Below are positions 26,243-35,074 of a stretch of 64,000 nt of DNA, in pieces. The notes under the pieces are model-generated. The model was not told the DNA's origin. It ran no database searches and worked only from the letters and a program-made list of their open reading frames with translations. The DNA comes from Streptomyces sp. WM6378. Lineage in GTDB: Bacteria; Actinomycetota; Actinomycetes; Streptomycetales; Streptomycetaceae. How positions within the stretch are numbered: position 1 is the first letter of the stretch; every line of letters begins with the position of its first letter. Position numbers and translations under genes: made by a program. The stretch spans positions 70,599-134,598 of the forward strand of contig NZ_LGDD01000350.1 in the NCBI RefSeq assembly GCF_001279695.1, written 5' to 3'.

Positions 26243-26265
26243 CGACCCGGTGGCGGACGGTCAGG

Positions 26266-28989
26266 TCACGCGATCTCGACGGAGAAGCCGTGGCCGGTGG
26301 ACTGCGACGGCGTCTTGACCTCCGTCACCCCGGTCGCGGGATCGAAGTACCAGCCCGTGCCCGCCGCGGCGAGCTCCGCCGCGGAACCGTAGCGGTGCAG
26401 CCGGTTCCCGCCGAGGGCGACGACCGAGGGAGCCGCCTTGGTGTGGACGGTGAAGCGGTACGAGCGCGTGGCCGGCTTGCCCTGGTAACTGCCCACGCTG
26501 GCACCGACGTTGACGACCGCGGCGCGTCCGGCCGAGGTGACCTGGACCCGCTGGGTGGCCGAGGCGCCCTTGGCGAACTGCCGGGTGACGCCGTCGTCCT
26601 CGTACAGCGTGTAGGAGGACGAGCCGAGCTGCGGGTAGATGTCGTAGTCCAGCTCGCCCTTGTCCCGGGTCTGCCAGGACGTCGTGCCCTTCGGCCACAT
26701 GGGCACGATCGAGCCGCCCTTCACGAACAGCGGGAGGGTGTCGAGCGGGGCCGCGTAGTTGTCGATGGTCGTCGGGCCCCGGTAGGTCCTGCCCGTCCAG
26801 TAGTCGGTCCAGGTGCCCTTGGGCAGATAGATGCCGTTGCGGACGCTGGTGTCGCTGTAGACCGGGGCGACCAGGAAGTCGGGTCCGGCCAGGAACTCGT
26901 ACTTGGCGTTCGCACCAAGGGTGCCCGGATCGTCCGGGTACTCCAGGGAGAGCGGGCGGACCGCGCCGACGCCGGTCTTGGTGGCGTCCTTGGAGAGCCC
27001 GTACATGTACGGGATGAGCCGCTCCTTCAGCTGCAGGTACTTGCGGTTGATGGAGGCGTACGGCTCGCCGTCGAGCCAGGGCTGCTGGTCGGCGGCCTTG
27101 CCGGTGGTGAGATCCTTGGCCCAGCCGTCCATCGTCATGATGGCGGGCAGGAAGGCCTTCCACTGGAGGTCGCGGGTGTACATCTTCGGGTCGTGGCCGA
27201 AGATGCTGCCGACGTCGCCCGTGTTGTACGCGATGCCGGAGAGCGTGGCACCCGCGTAGGTGGGGATCTGCCAGCGCAGGTAGTCCCAGCTGAGCTTCTG
27301 GTCACCGCTCCACAGGACGCCGCAGCGCTGCGCGCCGGACCAGGACACGGGCAGCCACACGAAGCCGCGCGCGTCGCTGTTGTCCTCGATGCCGGCCTTC
27401 GCCTGGTCGCAGGCGTTCAGGGCGAAGCCGTAGCCGTTGCCGACCCAGGCGACGTCCAGTTTCGCGACCCGCTGGCCCGCCTTGACCTGGTCGGCGAGTT
27501 TGCCGAGGCCGTCCTGGGTCCACAGGCCGAGCTGGGCGTCGTGGGCCTGGAGGCCCTTGCCGGTCTCGGCGAGGTTCTCGTAGCCGCAGCCGTAGCCGTC
27601 GTTGACGAGCATCCAGCCGAGCGGCATCTGGTTCTGAGTGTAGCCGTCGGCGACCTTGAGCGCGTCCAGGGTGTGCCGCTCGCCCCGGTTGGCGTTGTGC
27701 AAGTAGCAGTCGGAGTCGCCCGGTTCGAGCCCGTACACCGGCGGCATGAACGGCTTGCCCACGAGCGAGGTGTACTTGCCGATGACGGACTTCACGTCAC
27801 CGGTGAAGTAGTAGGCGTCCAGACGCCGTTCCTGCTGCCCGGTGCGCACCCGAGGCCCGAAGTCGTACACGCCCGGTGTGAAGGTGTTGCGGAACACCCC
27901 GTATCCGGCGGACGAGATGTAGAAGGGCTGGGAGTTGTTCCAGCCGCCCTCGTTCCAGTTGGTGTTGTTGCCCACGTGTCTGACCTGGTCGCGGTGCGAG
28001 AAGCTGCCGTTCTGCTCGCCGCCGCCGAAGAACTGCTCGTCGGCGCCGCGGGTCAGGCTCTGCCGCATGCCGCCGGAGGTCCAGCGCAGCGGGTCGGCCT
28101 CGGACCAGATCACGGTCCTGTTGTCGCCCTTGTACAGCGCGAAGCGCAGCGGCTTCTTGTAGACGCGCAGGACGACGTCCTTGCTCCGGACGCCGTAATA
28201 GGAGCCCGCGTCAAAGGACTTGGTGTCCTTCTGCGGCTTCGGCTCGGTCTGGATCATGTGGCTGTCGGGCGGGTCGGTGAAGGTCCCGTCCGGGGCGGCG
28301 CGCAGCCTCATCGTGTCGTCGGCGAGGAAGTCGACGCGGGCCTTGAGCGCACCTGCGGCGATGTCGTACGTGCCGTCCTTGCCGCCGAAGGCCGTGAGGT
28401 TCCCGGCGTCGGTCGGCTCGGGCAGATACGCCTTGCCCGTGAACGAGTTGTGGTGCACGTCGTACGGGACGACGACCACGTGGTACGTCCCCGACGCCTT
28501 CGGGATGACGGTCGCCTCGGGGTCGGCGGTGCCGGCGCTGGAGGCGACCTGCTTCCCGGCGTCGTCGTAGACGTACATGTCGAAGTCGTCGGTGGGGGTG
28601 GCCCATTGGATGGAGACGGGCACACCGCCCTCCGGGTTGTCGTCCCACTGGCCGACCGGCGGCTTCACCGTCAGGTCGAAGCGGGCACAGACCGCCCCGT
28701 CGGGGTCCTGCGCGGGCGCCGGGCACTTGTCCGGCGAGTCGACCGTGCCCTTCTCGTACACCGGGCTCTGCCAGGTCAGGGACTTGGTGCCACTGTCCAG
28801 GACGCCGCCGGGCGGCGTCGCGCCCTCGGCGTGGGCGGCGGGGACGGCCAGGGCGGTGAGGCCGAGCGCGAGCGCCGAGAACACGGCGACGGCGGGCCTT
28901 CGGGGCGGGTGGGAGCGATGCCAGGGGGTCCGCAAGGGTTCGTTCTCCGTTCGTACCGAGCAACAGCCGGGCGCGGCGTGCGCGTTCAT
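26266..28989 (-). CDS. Secreted glycoside hydrolase family 31 alpha-glucosidase-like protein
   Basis: A large (about 907-residue) exported glycosidase. The N-terminus has a basic stretch (HRSHPPRRP) followed by a hydrophobic core ending AVPAAHA, a signal peptide with AxA cleavage. A beta-sandwich region (about residues 60-250) precedes the GH31 barrel: FFGGGEQNGSFSHR, a catalytic-strand region KLDVAWVGNGYG near residue 510 in place of the usual WxDMNE, then IAYNTGDVGSIFG and LPIF-type C-terminal sandwich with MWPKG. It probably releases glucose or related sugars from extracellular glycans. The start is uncertain (28989 or 29025); neither has a good ribosome site. Confidence 0.85.
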   Translation of the reverse strand: MNAHAAPGCCSVRTENEPLRTPWHRSHPPRRPAVAVFSALALGLTALAVPAAHAEGATPPGGVLDSGTKSLTWQSPVYEKGTVDSPDKCPAPAQDPDGAVCARFDLTVKPPVGQWDDNPEGGVPVSIQWATPTDDFDMYVYDDAGKQVASSAGTADPEATVIPKASGTYHVVVVPYDVHHNSFTGKAYLPEPTDAGNLTAFGGKDGTYDIAAGALKARVDFLADDTMRLRAAPDGTFTDPPDSHMIQTEPKPQKDTKSFDAGSYYGVRSKDVVLRVYKKPLRFALYKGDNRTVIWSEADPLRWTSGGMRQSLTRGADEQFFGGGEQNGSFSHRDQVRHVGNNTNWNEGGWNNSQPFYISSAGYGVFRNTFTPGVYDFGPRVRTGQQERRLDAYYFTGDVKSVIGKYTSLVGKPFMPPVYGLEPGDSDCYLHNANRGERHTLDALKVADGYTQNQMPLGWMLVNDGYGCGYENLAETGKGLQAHDAQLGLWTQDGLGKLADQVKAGQRVAKLDVAWVGNGYGFALNACDQAKAGIEDNSDARGFVWLPVSWSGAQRCGVLWSGDQKLSWDYLRWQIPTYAGATLSGIAYNTGDVGSIFGHDPKMYTRDLQWKAFLPAIMTMDGWAKDLTTGKAADQQPWLDGEPYASINRKYLQLKERLIPYMYGLSKDATKTGVGAVRPLSLEYPDDPGTLGANAKYEFLAGPDFLVAPVYSDTSVRNGIYLPKGTWTDYWTGRTYRGPTTIDNYAAPLDTLPLFVKGGSIVPMWPKGTTSWQTRDKGELDYDIYPQLGSSSYTLYEDDGVTRQFAKGASATQRVQVTSAGRAAVVNVGASVGSYQGKPATRSYRFTVHTKAAPSVVALGGNRLHRYGSAAELAAAGTGWYFDPATGVTEVKTPSQSTGHGFSVEIA

Positions 28990-29220
28990 GCTTGGAACAG
29001 TGGAGTTTCGAGCATCAAGATTCACCTTGGGGCGGGTTCATGTCAACGCCTGTGGCGCTTGAGGTACCCGACTTCCCTGCGGATCCGGCAGTTGGGCACC
29101 TGCCGGGTGGCCGGCCGTGCGCCGGTTCCGCCGACGGCCACGGACGCGGATCCCGTTACGTTGCCGGCCTCCGGCCCGGGCCCCTTGCGGGAAACGGCGG
29201 GCGGAGGCCGGCACGGGTGG

Positions 29221-29874
29221 TCACGGCAGGACGAACCAGTCCATCCCGAGCGCCGCGGCGAGGCCCACCACGAGGAGCCAGGAACCAAGGCGGGTGCGTC
29301 CGTTGCGACTCAGCTCGATGACCACACCGCACAGGATCAGGGCAAGCCCGTACACCCCGACGACGAGCACGGAGGAACGCGTCGCGAGCCGCACGACGAG
29401 GATCACCCCCATCGCCGCCATGAGCACCCCGGCGGCGACCATGCGAATACGGCGGGCCTGCCGCGGGGCCATGCCCTGCCGCTCGGCCTCGTCGGCGGCG
29501 CCTTCGGAGGGCTCGGGCGACTCCAACTCCTCGGCGGAATAGGCGAGTTGGTGGCTCCGCGCCTCCTCGGAGTGTGCGGGTTGCTCAGCGCGCCCTGAGG
29601 CACCCCGAGCCTCGGACCCGGCAGCCTCCGGGGCTTGAGCAGGCTTCGGGATCCCGGCGCGGCCAGCACCTTCGGCCGCCTCGGGGGCACCGCCCGCTTC
29701 CGCGCGCTCCGCATCCCGGTCGGCACCCTCGGCTTCCCCGCCCCGCCGCTGCGAGGCCCGCTCGGCCGTGGGCCGGTTCGGGGCCTGGTTCGGTACCGTC
29801 GCTTCCGCCGCGCGGGACGCACCCCCCGCTTCCGGGGTCGCGTCCACCGCTTGTTCCTGATCCGAGGTGCTCAT
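29221..29874 (-). CDS. Small membrane protein with long charged N-terminal region
   Basis: A 217-residue protein of unknown function. Residues 1-140 are low-complexity, rich in Ala, Glu, Pro and Gly, and probably disordered in the cytoplasm. After a basic RQARRIR stop come three hydrophobic segments (MVAAGVLMAAMGVILVV, VLVVGVYGLALILCGVV and LGSWLLVVGLAAALGM). No family was recognised. The ATG at 29874 is the first in frame. It stands alone between the GH31 gene and the SARP promoter region. Confidence 0.6.
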   Translation of the reverse strand: MSTSDQEQAVDATPEAGGASRAAEATVPNQAPNRPTAERASQRRGGEAEGADRDAERAEAGGAPEAAEGAGRAGIPKPAQAPEAAGSEARGASGRAEQPAHSEEARSHQLAYSAEELESPEPSEGAADEAERQGMAPRQARRIRMVAAGVLMAAMGVILVVRLATRSSVLVVGVYGLALILCGVVIELSRNGRTRLGSWLLVVGLAAALGMDWFVLP

Positions 29875-30074
29875 GAGCCCGGATCGTAATCGCTCACCCC
29901 GTTACGGTGTTCCACCCAGGTCACGGCCGCGCCACACCTCGACGTGAGCCCCCTCACAAGCCGTCACCCGCCGGTCGCGCGCGGGGCCCCGCCACCTGCG
30001 GCGCTCCCGCTGCGTGCGGATCACCGTGCGACAGCGGACGACGCGCTGTCAACTCACCGTTATCTTCACGGACG

Positions 30075-30103
30075 TTGACCCCAATAGCAGGGCGAAATAC
30101 TCT
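30075..30103 (+). promoter_or_regulatory. Candidate housekeeping promoter of the SARP gene
   Basis: TTGACC at 30075-30080 and TACTCT at 30098-30103 are separated by 17 bp, matching the Streptomyces principal sigma consensus. It would give a leader of about 190 nt before the TTG start. The rest of 29875-30297 shows no gene. Confidence 0.55.
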
Positions 30104-30297
30104 TCCTCCATGTTCTCTACGGGGGTAGAGCACTGCTCTTGGCAGCGATGGGCGAGAGGTCGACGGGCGAAGAACGCCGATCATTGTGCCGATCCGCGGC
30201 CCGGTCGATTCACCGGGCACACCTGATCCACTGGCCGGGCCCGCACGGCCCGTCGTCGTGGATTCCGCTTTTTTGCACGCAGCACGGGGGAAGCACG

Positions 30298-31065
30298 TTG
30301 AAAGTTCGCCTGCTCGGGTCCCTTGAATTGACCGACGGACACATCACGTTCAAGATTCCCGGCGAAAAACTCAGGGCGATCGTGGCCGTACTCGCCCTTT
30401 CGCCCGACCGTCCGGTGTCCCGGAACGACCTCATCGACGAACTGTGGGGAGAGGAACTCCCGCGCAACGCCGAGAACTCCTTGCAGGGTCATGTGGCCCG
30501 GCTTCGCCGCGTCATCGAATCCCGTACGGGCCACGACGGTCTGCGGGAACTGATCCGCACGTCCAGTTTCGGCTACGCCCTCGCGCTCGCGGAGAGCGAC
30601 GTCGACGCCTCGCTGTTCGAGGCACTCGTCCGCGAGGCGACCACCCTTGGCCGGAGCGACCCGGACCGGTCGGTGCGGCTGCTCACCGAGGCGCTCTCGC
30701 TGTGGCGCGGGCCCGCGCTGCTCGACGCCGGGCAGGGCCTGATCAGCCGCATGGCGTACACCCGGCTCACCGAGATCAGGCTCACCGCGTACGAGCACCT
30801 CTTCGACGCCGAGCTCGCCCTGGGGCTGCACCGGGAAGTCATCACGGAGCTCCAGCAGTTGCACGCGCAGTACCCCTTGCGGGAGCGGTTCTGCGAGCAA
30901 CTGATCACCGCCCTGTACCGCTCGGGGCGCCAGGCCGAGGCCCTGGACGCCTACCACCGCACCCGGCAGCGGCTCTCGCACCACCTGGGCCTTGAGCCCG
31001 GGGAGGCGCTGCGGGCCAGGTTCCAGGGCATCCTGCGCCAGGAGCCGGTGCCCGCCGGACGCTGA
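30298..31065 (+). CDS. SARP-family activator of the azoxy cluster
   Basis: A 255-residue Streptomyces antibiotic regulatory protein. It has an OmpR-like winged helix (VRLLGSLEL, SRNDLIDELWGEELPRNAENSLQGHVARLRR in family register) and a C-terminal BTAD all-helical domain (from about residue 97, ending HHLGLEPGEALRARFQ). The start is TTG at 30298-30300, directly after GGGGGAAG and immediately before KVRLLGS, where SARPs normally begin; the leader in the longer frame is not conserved. SARPs bind heptamer repeats 11 bp apart, and exactly such repeats occur at 32138 and 44066. It corresponds in role to VlmI of the valanimycin cluster. The small size (no NB-ARC) is typical of pathway-specific activators. 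Confidence 0.9.
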   Translation: MKVRLLGSLELTDGHITFKIPGEKLRAIVAVLALSPDRPVSRNDLIDELWGEELPRNAENSLQGHVARLRRVIESRTGHDGLRELIRTSSFGYALALAESDVDASLFEALVREATTLGRSDPDRSVRLLTEALSLWRGPALLDAGQGLISRMAYTRLTEIRLTAYEHLFDAELALGLHREVITELQQLHAQYPLRERFCEQLITALYRSGRQAEALDAYHRTRQRLSHHLGLEPGEALRARFQGILRQEPVPAGR

Positions 31066-31077
31066 ACACCCCATATT

Positions 31078-32070
31078 TCAGAGGGAGTTGGTAACCCGAA
31101 GGAGCTGCCGGATCGCGCCCGCCCTGGCCCTCCCCTGGAAGGCCAGGTACTCGGGCAGGACCAGTTGGGGCGCCCATTTCTCCTTGTACGCCAGCTGGCT
31201 CGCGGCGGGGTACACCTTCGCGCCGTGCGCGCCGAGCTGCCGCAGGAACCAGGCCGTGGGCCGGCTGGCGGAGGGCGCCTCGTGTTCGGGCGCGAGTCCG
31301 GTGAACGGGGTGAAGCCGAGGTGCAGCCACTCGGCGCCCTCCGCGCGGAAGGCCTCCACGGCTGTCAGGTTGATCGCCTCAAGGACGCCGGGCGCGGCCC
31401 CCGGCAGCCGGCGGCTGAGGTCGTGCAGCAGGCCGGCGCGCTTGCCGAAGGCCGGAGCGTACGAGATGTAGGCGACGAGTTCGCCGCCGATCCGGCCGGC
31501 GAACAGCCGGCGGTGCGCCTGCCCGGGTCCGCCGAGCTGGCCCACGAGGAACTCGATCTCCTTGACGTGGCGCCCCTTGCCGCGCAGCCACTGCCCATCG
31601 ACGGTCCGGACGCCCCCGGCGATGCGCTCGTACGGCACTTCGGCCACCTCAAGCCCGCTGCGGCGCGCCCGCGACACCTTGTTCCGCAGTTTCACGAAGC
31701 GTGAGCCCTTGAGCCCGAATTCGGGAAGGTGCAGGGAGTAGGAGGCGCCGACCTGATTCACGGTGAATCCGCAGCGCTCGTAAAGAGCTACGTCCTCGCT
31801 CTGCATCTGGACGGCCACGACCGTGCTCCGGCGCGCCCGCGCGAAATCGAGGAATCCGCGCAGGAGTTCCTCCCGCGTTTGCTCCGGCGCGAACGCTCCG
31901 CCGAACTGCATCAGATACTTCCCGGCACTCCGATAGGCGATCACACCCGCACTGTCGGGCACGGTGAAGTACTCGTTTCCCGTGTTCATCGCCAGAAACG
32001 CGCTGGGATTGTCCGCGTAGTCCTGAAGTTGCTGCAGAACGTCGTCAATGGCAAGGACATGACCGGTCAT
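31078..32070 (-). CDS. Aminoacyl-tRNA-dependent transferase, DUF2156/MprF C-terminal type (VlmA-like)
   Basis: A 330-residue soluble protein with the dupli-GNAT fold of the catalytic part of lysyl-phosphatidylglycerol synthase (DUF2156): YFTVPDSAGVIAYRSAGKYL near the N-terminus, SRARRSGLEV in the middle, and LFAGRIGGELVAYISYAPAFG with EAINLTAVEAFRAEGAEWLHLGF towards the end (cited in pieces). MprF uses lysyl-tRNA. The valanimycin homologue VlmA moves serine from seryl-tRNA onto the hydroxylamine, forming an O-seryl ester. I infer the same here because VlmH-, VlmR-, VlmB-, VlmJ- and VlmK-like genes surround it. AGGGGAGGAGC precedes the ATG. It is divergent from the main operon across the repeats at 32138. 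Confidence 0.78.
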   Translation of the reverse strand: MTGHVLAIDDVLQQLQDYADNPSAFLAMNTGNEYFTVPDSAGVIAYRSAGKYLMQFGGAFAPEQTREELLRGFLDFARARRSTVVAVQMQSEDVALYERCGFTVNQVGASYSLHLPEFGLKGSRFVKLRNKVSRARRSGLEVAEVPYERIAGGVRTVDGQWLRGKGRHVKEIEFLVGQLGGPGQAHRRLFAGRIGGELVAYISYAPAFGKRAGLLHDLSRRLPGAAPGVLEAINLTAVEAFRAEGAEWLHLGFTPFTGLAPEHEAPSASRPTAWFLRQLGAHGAKVYPAASQLAYKEKWAPQLVLPEYLAFQGRARAGAIRQLLRVTNSL

Positions 32071-32137
32071 CGAAGCTCCTCCCCTGGCCGTCCGGCGAAT
32101 CGTCCCACCATGCCGCGCCGAATTCCCTGAAGCCGCC

Positions 32138-32179
32138 GTCTCAGTGCCGTCTCAGGCGCTTCTCAGGCAGGGCTGAGAA
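32138..32179 (+). promoter_or_regulatory. SARP-type triple heptamer repeat in front of main azoxy operon
   Basis: GTCTCAG at 32138-32144, GTCTCAG at 32149-32155 and TTCTCAG at 32160-32166 lie exactly 11 bp apart, followed by an inverted copy CTGAGAA at 32173-32179. Spacing of 11 bp is the SARP hallmark. An AT-rich AAATTT (32178-32183) sits where a -10 would fall. The operon starts at 32246 and the VlmA-like gene diverges at 32070, so the site may serve both. Confidence 0.78.
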
Positions 32180-32245
32180 ATTTACCGCGAAACATTCGAG
32201 CAATTCCGCCACGCGGTGTGGGGCGGACGTAAACGGGGGCCTGGC

Positions 32246-33916
32246 GTGACCGGAATATCAGCGAAATCGCGTGCACTGCTGCATCCCGACGACGTGCTGC
32301 TCGCCAAGGGGGCGCGCTCCTACGGCTCGTACGTGGCGGGGAAGAGCGTGCCGGGTGAGGAGTGGGTGTACGTCGTCGACTCGGCGGCCCTCCTCGACGA
32401 CGCGTTCACCAGTCTCACGCTCAAGCGGAAGCTGGAGAAGGGCTGGACGCCGATCGGGCCGCTGCCCGGCTCGATCGTCGCCCGCGTGGCCAAGGCTTCC
32501 GTCGGCACCGTCGAGGAGGCCCTCGAAGCGGCCGCGGGCGCCGCCGCCGAGTGGGGGGCGACGCCTCTGGACGTACGCCTCGACGAGGCCTGCGGCCTGC
32601 TGCGTGAGCGGATCGCCGAGCGCACCGACGAGATCATCGAGGTGCTCGTCCAGGAGGGCCACCCGCTGGCGCTGGCCCGCTGGGAGGTGTCCGGGATGCT
32701 CCAGTGCTGGAGCCCGGAGTCGATCGGGTTCTACCACTCGCAGATGATCCAGGAGTTCCGGCACGGGGTGCGCGAGATCTCCGTGCGCCGCAGGCCGGAC
32801 GGGGTGGTGTGCCTCAACCCGCCGCAGAACGCCCCGATGGCCAGCGCTCTGCTCGGCGTGTACTCGATCTTCGCGGGCAACGCCCTGGTGGTGCGGGCCC
32901 CTCGCAGCGGCCCGCTCGGCGTGATGTACGCCCTGCAGGAGCTGGTCGCCCCCGTGCTCGACGAGGTGGGCGCGCCGCCCGGCACGCTCGGCGTGGTGTG
33001 CGGGGACCCGGGGCCGATGCTGAACTCCTGGCTGGCCAGTCAGCACGTCGACGACATCATGTATTTCGGCGGCAGCGAGAGCGGCATCCGGTTCCAGGAG
33101 CGCTGCATCTCGGCCGGAAAGAAGCCGATTCTGGAACTCGCCGGCAATGACATCGTGACCGTCTGGAAGGACGCCGATGTCGAGCTCGCCGCCGAGGCGC
33201 TCACCGAGGGTTTCTACGGTTCCGGCCAGCTCTGCATGATTCCCAACCAGGTGGTGGCCCACCCCGACGTCGCCGACCGCTTGGTGGCCGAACTGGCCCG
33301 CCAGGCCCAGCGGATCAGGCCCGGCCGCGCCAGCGACGAGGGGGTGCTGCTCACCCCGGTGCTGCGCAACGAGAAGTTCTTCGACTGCCTCGACGACGCT
33401 CTGGCCCACGGCGCCGAGCTGGTCTGCGGCGGTCATGCCATGGAGCTCGACGGCACGCGGGACGCGAACGGCATCTTCCTGGAACCGACCGTGGTCCGCT
33501 TGAACGGGCTCACCCGGGCGCGGCGGGTGCAGGCGGTGCGCCACGAGACGTTCTTCCCGCTGCTCCCGGTCGTCGTGGCCGAACCGGCCGGGGACGACGA
33601 GCTGTTGGCGTCGTTCATCGACTTCGTGAACACCAACTGGTACGGGCTGCGCAACTCGCTGTGGGCCAAGGACCGTGCGGTGATCGACCGGTTCGTGGCC
33701 CGGGTCACCGAGGGCGGGCTGCTCAAGGTCAACGACTCGCACATCGGGTTCCTGCCCTATCTGCCTTCGCACGGCGGCACCGGTCTGACCGGCGGCGTGT
33801 TCGGCGAGGCCAACTACCCGATGCTGCGCACCACCCATGTGCAGGGCGTCAGCGTCGCACCCGGCGGGATCCGGCCCCGCGACGCCGTGTTCGGCACCGG
33901 CAGCAGTGCGGCCTGA
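32246..33916 (+). CDS. Aldehyde dehydrogenase-superfamily protein (likely acyl-thioester/aldehyde step)
   Basis: A 556-residue ALDH-fold enzyme, longer than usual at the N-terminus. Catalytic Glu lies in ILELAGND and the nucleophilic Cys in GSGQLCMIPN; a cofactor-binding PPQNAPMASALLGVYSIFAGN segment precedes them. It starts the seven-gene plus-strand operon, next to a class III aminotransferase. I infer that it works as an acyl-thioester reductase or aldehyde-generating enzyme, so that the aminotransferase can make an alkylamine. The oxidative direction is possible. The GTG at 32246 follows GGGGG at good spacing. The triple GTCTCAG repeat is about 80 bp upstream. Confidence 0.82.
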   Translation: MTGISAKSRALLHPDDVLLAKGARSYGSYVAGKSVPGEEWVYVVDSAALLDDAFTSLTLKRKLEKGWTPIGPLPGSIVARVAKASVGTVEEALEAAAGAAAEWGATPLDVRLDEACGLLRERIAERTDEIIEVLVQEGHPLALARWEVSGMLQCWSPESIGFYHSQMIQEFRHGVREISVRRRPDGVVCLNPPQNAPMASALLGVYSIFAGNALVVRAPRSGPLGVMYALQELVAPVLDEVGAPPGTLGVVCGDPGPMLNSWLASQHVDDIMYFGGSESGIRFQERCISAGKKPILELAGNDIVTVWKDADVELAAEALTEGFYGSGQLCMIPNQVVAHPDVADRLVAELARQAQRIRPGRASDEGVLLTPVLRNEKFFDCLDDALAHGAELVCGGHAMELDGTRDANGIFLEPTVVRLNGLTRARRVQAVRHETFFPLLPVVVAEPAGDDELLASFIDFVNTNWYGLRNSLWAKDRAVIDRFVARVTEGGLLKVNDSHIGFLPYLPSHGGTGLTGGVFGEANYPMLRTTHVQGVSVAPGGIRPRDAVFGTGSSAA

Positions 33917-33926
33917 GGAGGATCCG

Positions 33927-35060
33927 ATGCGTTCGACACAACGGGCCGCGGAGGTCTGCGAGCGATTCCTGCCCGGACTGCTCGGCAAGCTCGCCGACAT
34001 CCCGCTGAGCGAACTGGAGGCGCCGGGCAGCCCGGCCCTCGCCCACTTCAAGGCGTGCAAGGGGCCGAGTCTGGTGATCCCGGAGGCGTACCAGGGAGGC
34101 GGTGCCACGCCACTGGAGGCGCTCGCCGTGGTGCGGGCGATCGCGGCCCTCTCGCCCTCGCTGGCCGTGGGCACCACCATGCACCACTTCTCGGTGGCGA
34201 CGCTGTTCACGCTCGCCGACAGCATCAAGAGCAGCGGCATGGAGTGGGCGCTGCTCGAAGGCATCGCCGAGCAGGGGCTCCTGGTCTCGTCGGGCTTCGC
34301 CGAGGGGCGCCCCGGCCAGGGCATCCTGTCGCCGACCATGACCGCGGCGAAGGCCGAGGGCGGCTATCTCATCAACGGATCGAAGAAGCCGTGCAGCCTG
34401 GCGCACTCCATGGACCTGCTCACCGCGTCCGTGGCGCTGCCCACCGACTCCGGACCCGAGATGGCCGTGCTGCTGGTGCCGCGCGGCACTCCGGGCCTCA
34501 CCGTGCACCCGTTCTGGAAGAGCTGGGCGCTGGCGGGCGCGGAGAGCGACGAAGTACGGCTCACCGATGCCTTCGTGCCCGAACAGCTCGTCGTGCGGCC
34601 GGAGTTGGGGGGAGCCGGGGAGCTGGACGAGCTCCAGACGGTCGGCTTCATCTGGTTCGAGCTGCTGATCTCGGCCTCGTACCTGGGCATGGCCGGCGCC
34701 CTGGTGGAGCGGGCGCACGCCTCGGGCCGGGGCAGCGCCTCCGACCGGGCCGAGCTGTTCACGGCGTACGAGAGCGCAGGGCTGCTCCTGGAGGGCGTGG
34801 CCCGGATGCTCGGGGACGGTGAACGCGGCAACGAGGCGCTCGCCAAGACGCTGGTGGCCCGGTACGCGGCGCAGGACGCGCTCGGCGTGGCCGTGCGGCG
34901 GGCGGTGGAGGTGCTCGGCGGCATGGCGTTCATCGGCTCGTCCGACGTCGCCTATCTCGCCGCTGTCTCGCACGGGCTCGCCTTCCACCCGCCCTCGCGG
35001 GCGAGCTTCGCGGCGCCCTACCTCGACCACGTCGACGGCCGCCCGCTGCGGCTGGCCTGA
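33927..35060 (+). CDS. Acyl-CoA dehydrogenase-fold flavin N-hydroxylase (VlmH-like)
   Basis: A 377-residue protein of the acyl-CoA dehydrogenase superfamily. Flavin-region segments are visible (PEAYQGGGATPLEALAVV, SGFAEGRPGQG, NGSKKPCSLAHSMDLL, SWALAGAESDEV). The catalytic Glu of true dehydrogenases (YEGT-type) is absent near the C-terminus. Isobutylamine N-hydroxylase VlmH belongs to this superfamily and needs a separate flavin reductase. A flavin reductase is encoded downstream, so amine N-hydroxylation is the best inference. It lies 10 bp after the ALDH gene with AGGAG before the ATG. The substrate is probably the amine from the aminotransferase. Confidence 0.78.
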   Translation: MRSTQRAAEVCERFLPGLLGKLADIPLSELEAPGSPALAHFKACKGPSLVIPEAYQGGGATPLEALAVVRAIAALSPSLAVGTTMHHFSVATLFTLADSIKSSGMEWALLEGIAEQGLLVSSGFAEGRPGQGILSPTMTAAKAEGGYLINGSKKPCSLAHSMDLLTASVALPTDSGPEMAVLLVPRGTPGLTVHPFWKSWALAGAESDEVRLTDAFVPEQLVVRPELGGAGELDELQTVGFIWFELLISASYLGMAGALVERAHASGRGSASDRAELFTAYESAGLLLEGVARMLGDGERGNEALAKTLVARYAAQDALGVAVRRAVEVLGGMAFIGSSDVAYLAAVSHGLAFHPPSRASFAAPYLDHVDGRPLRLA

Positions 35061-35074
35061 AGGGGGTGGAAGCG

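Noticed and set aside
25879..29598. Plus-strand open frame of 1,239 codons
   Set aside because: It is antisense to the GH31 gene and neighbours, with Val/Gly/Arg-rich composition and no motifs, typical for antisense frames in GC-rich DNA.
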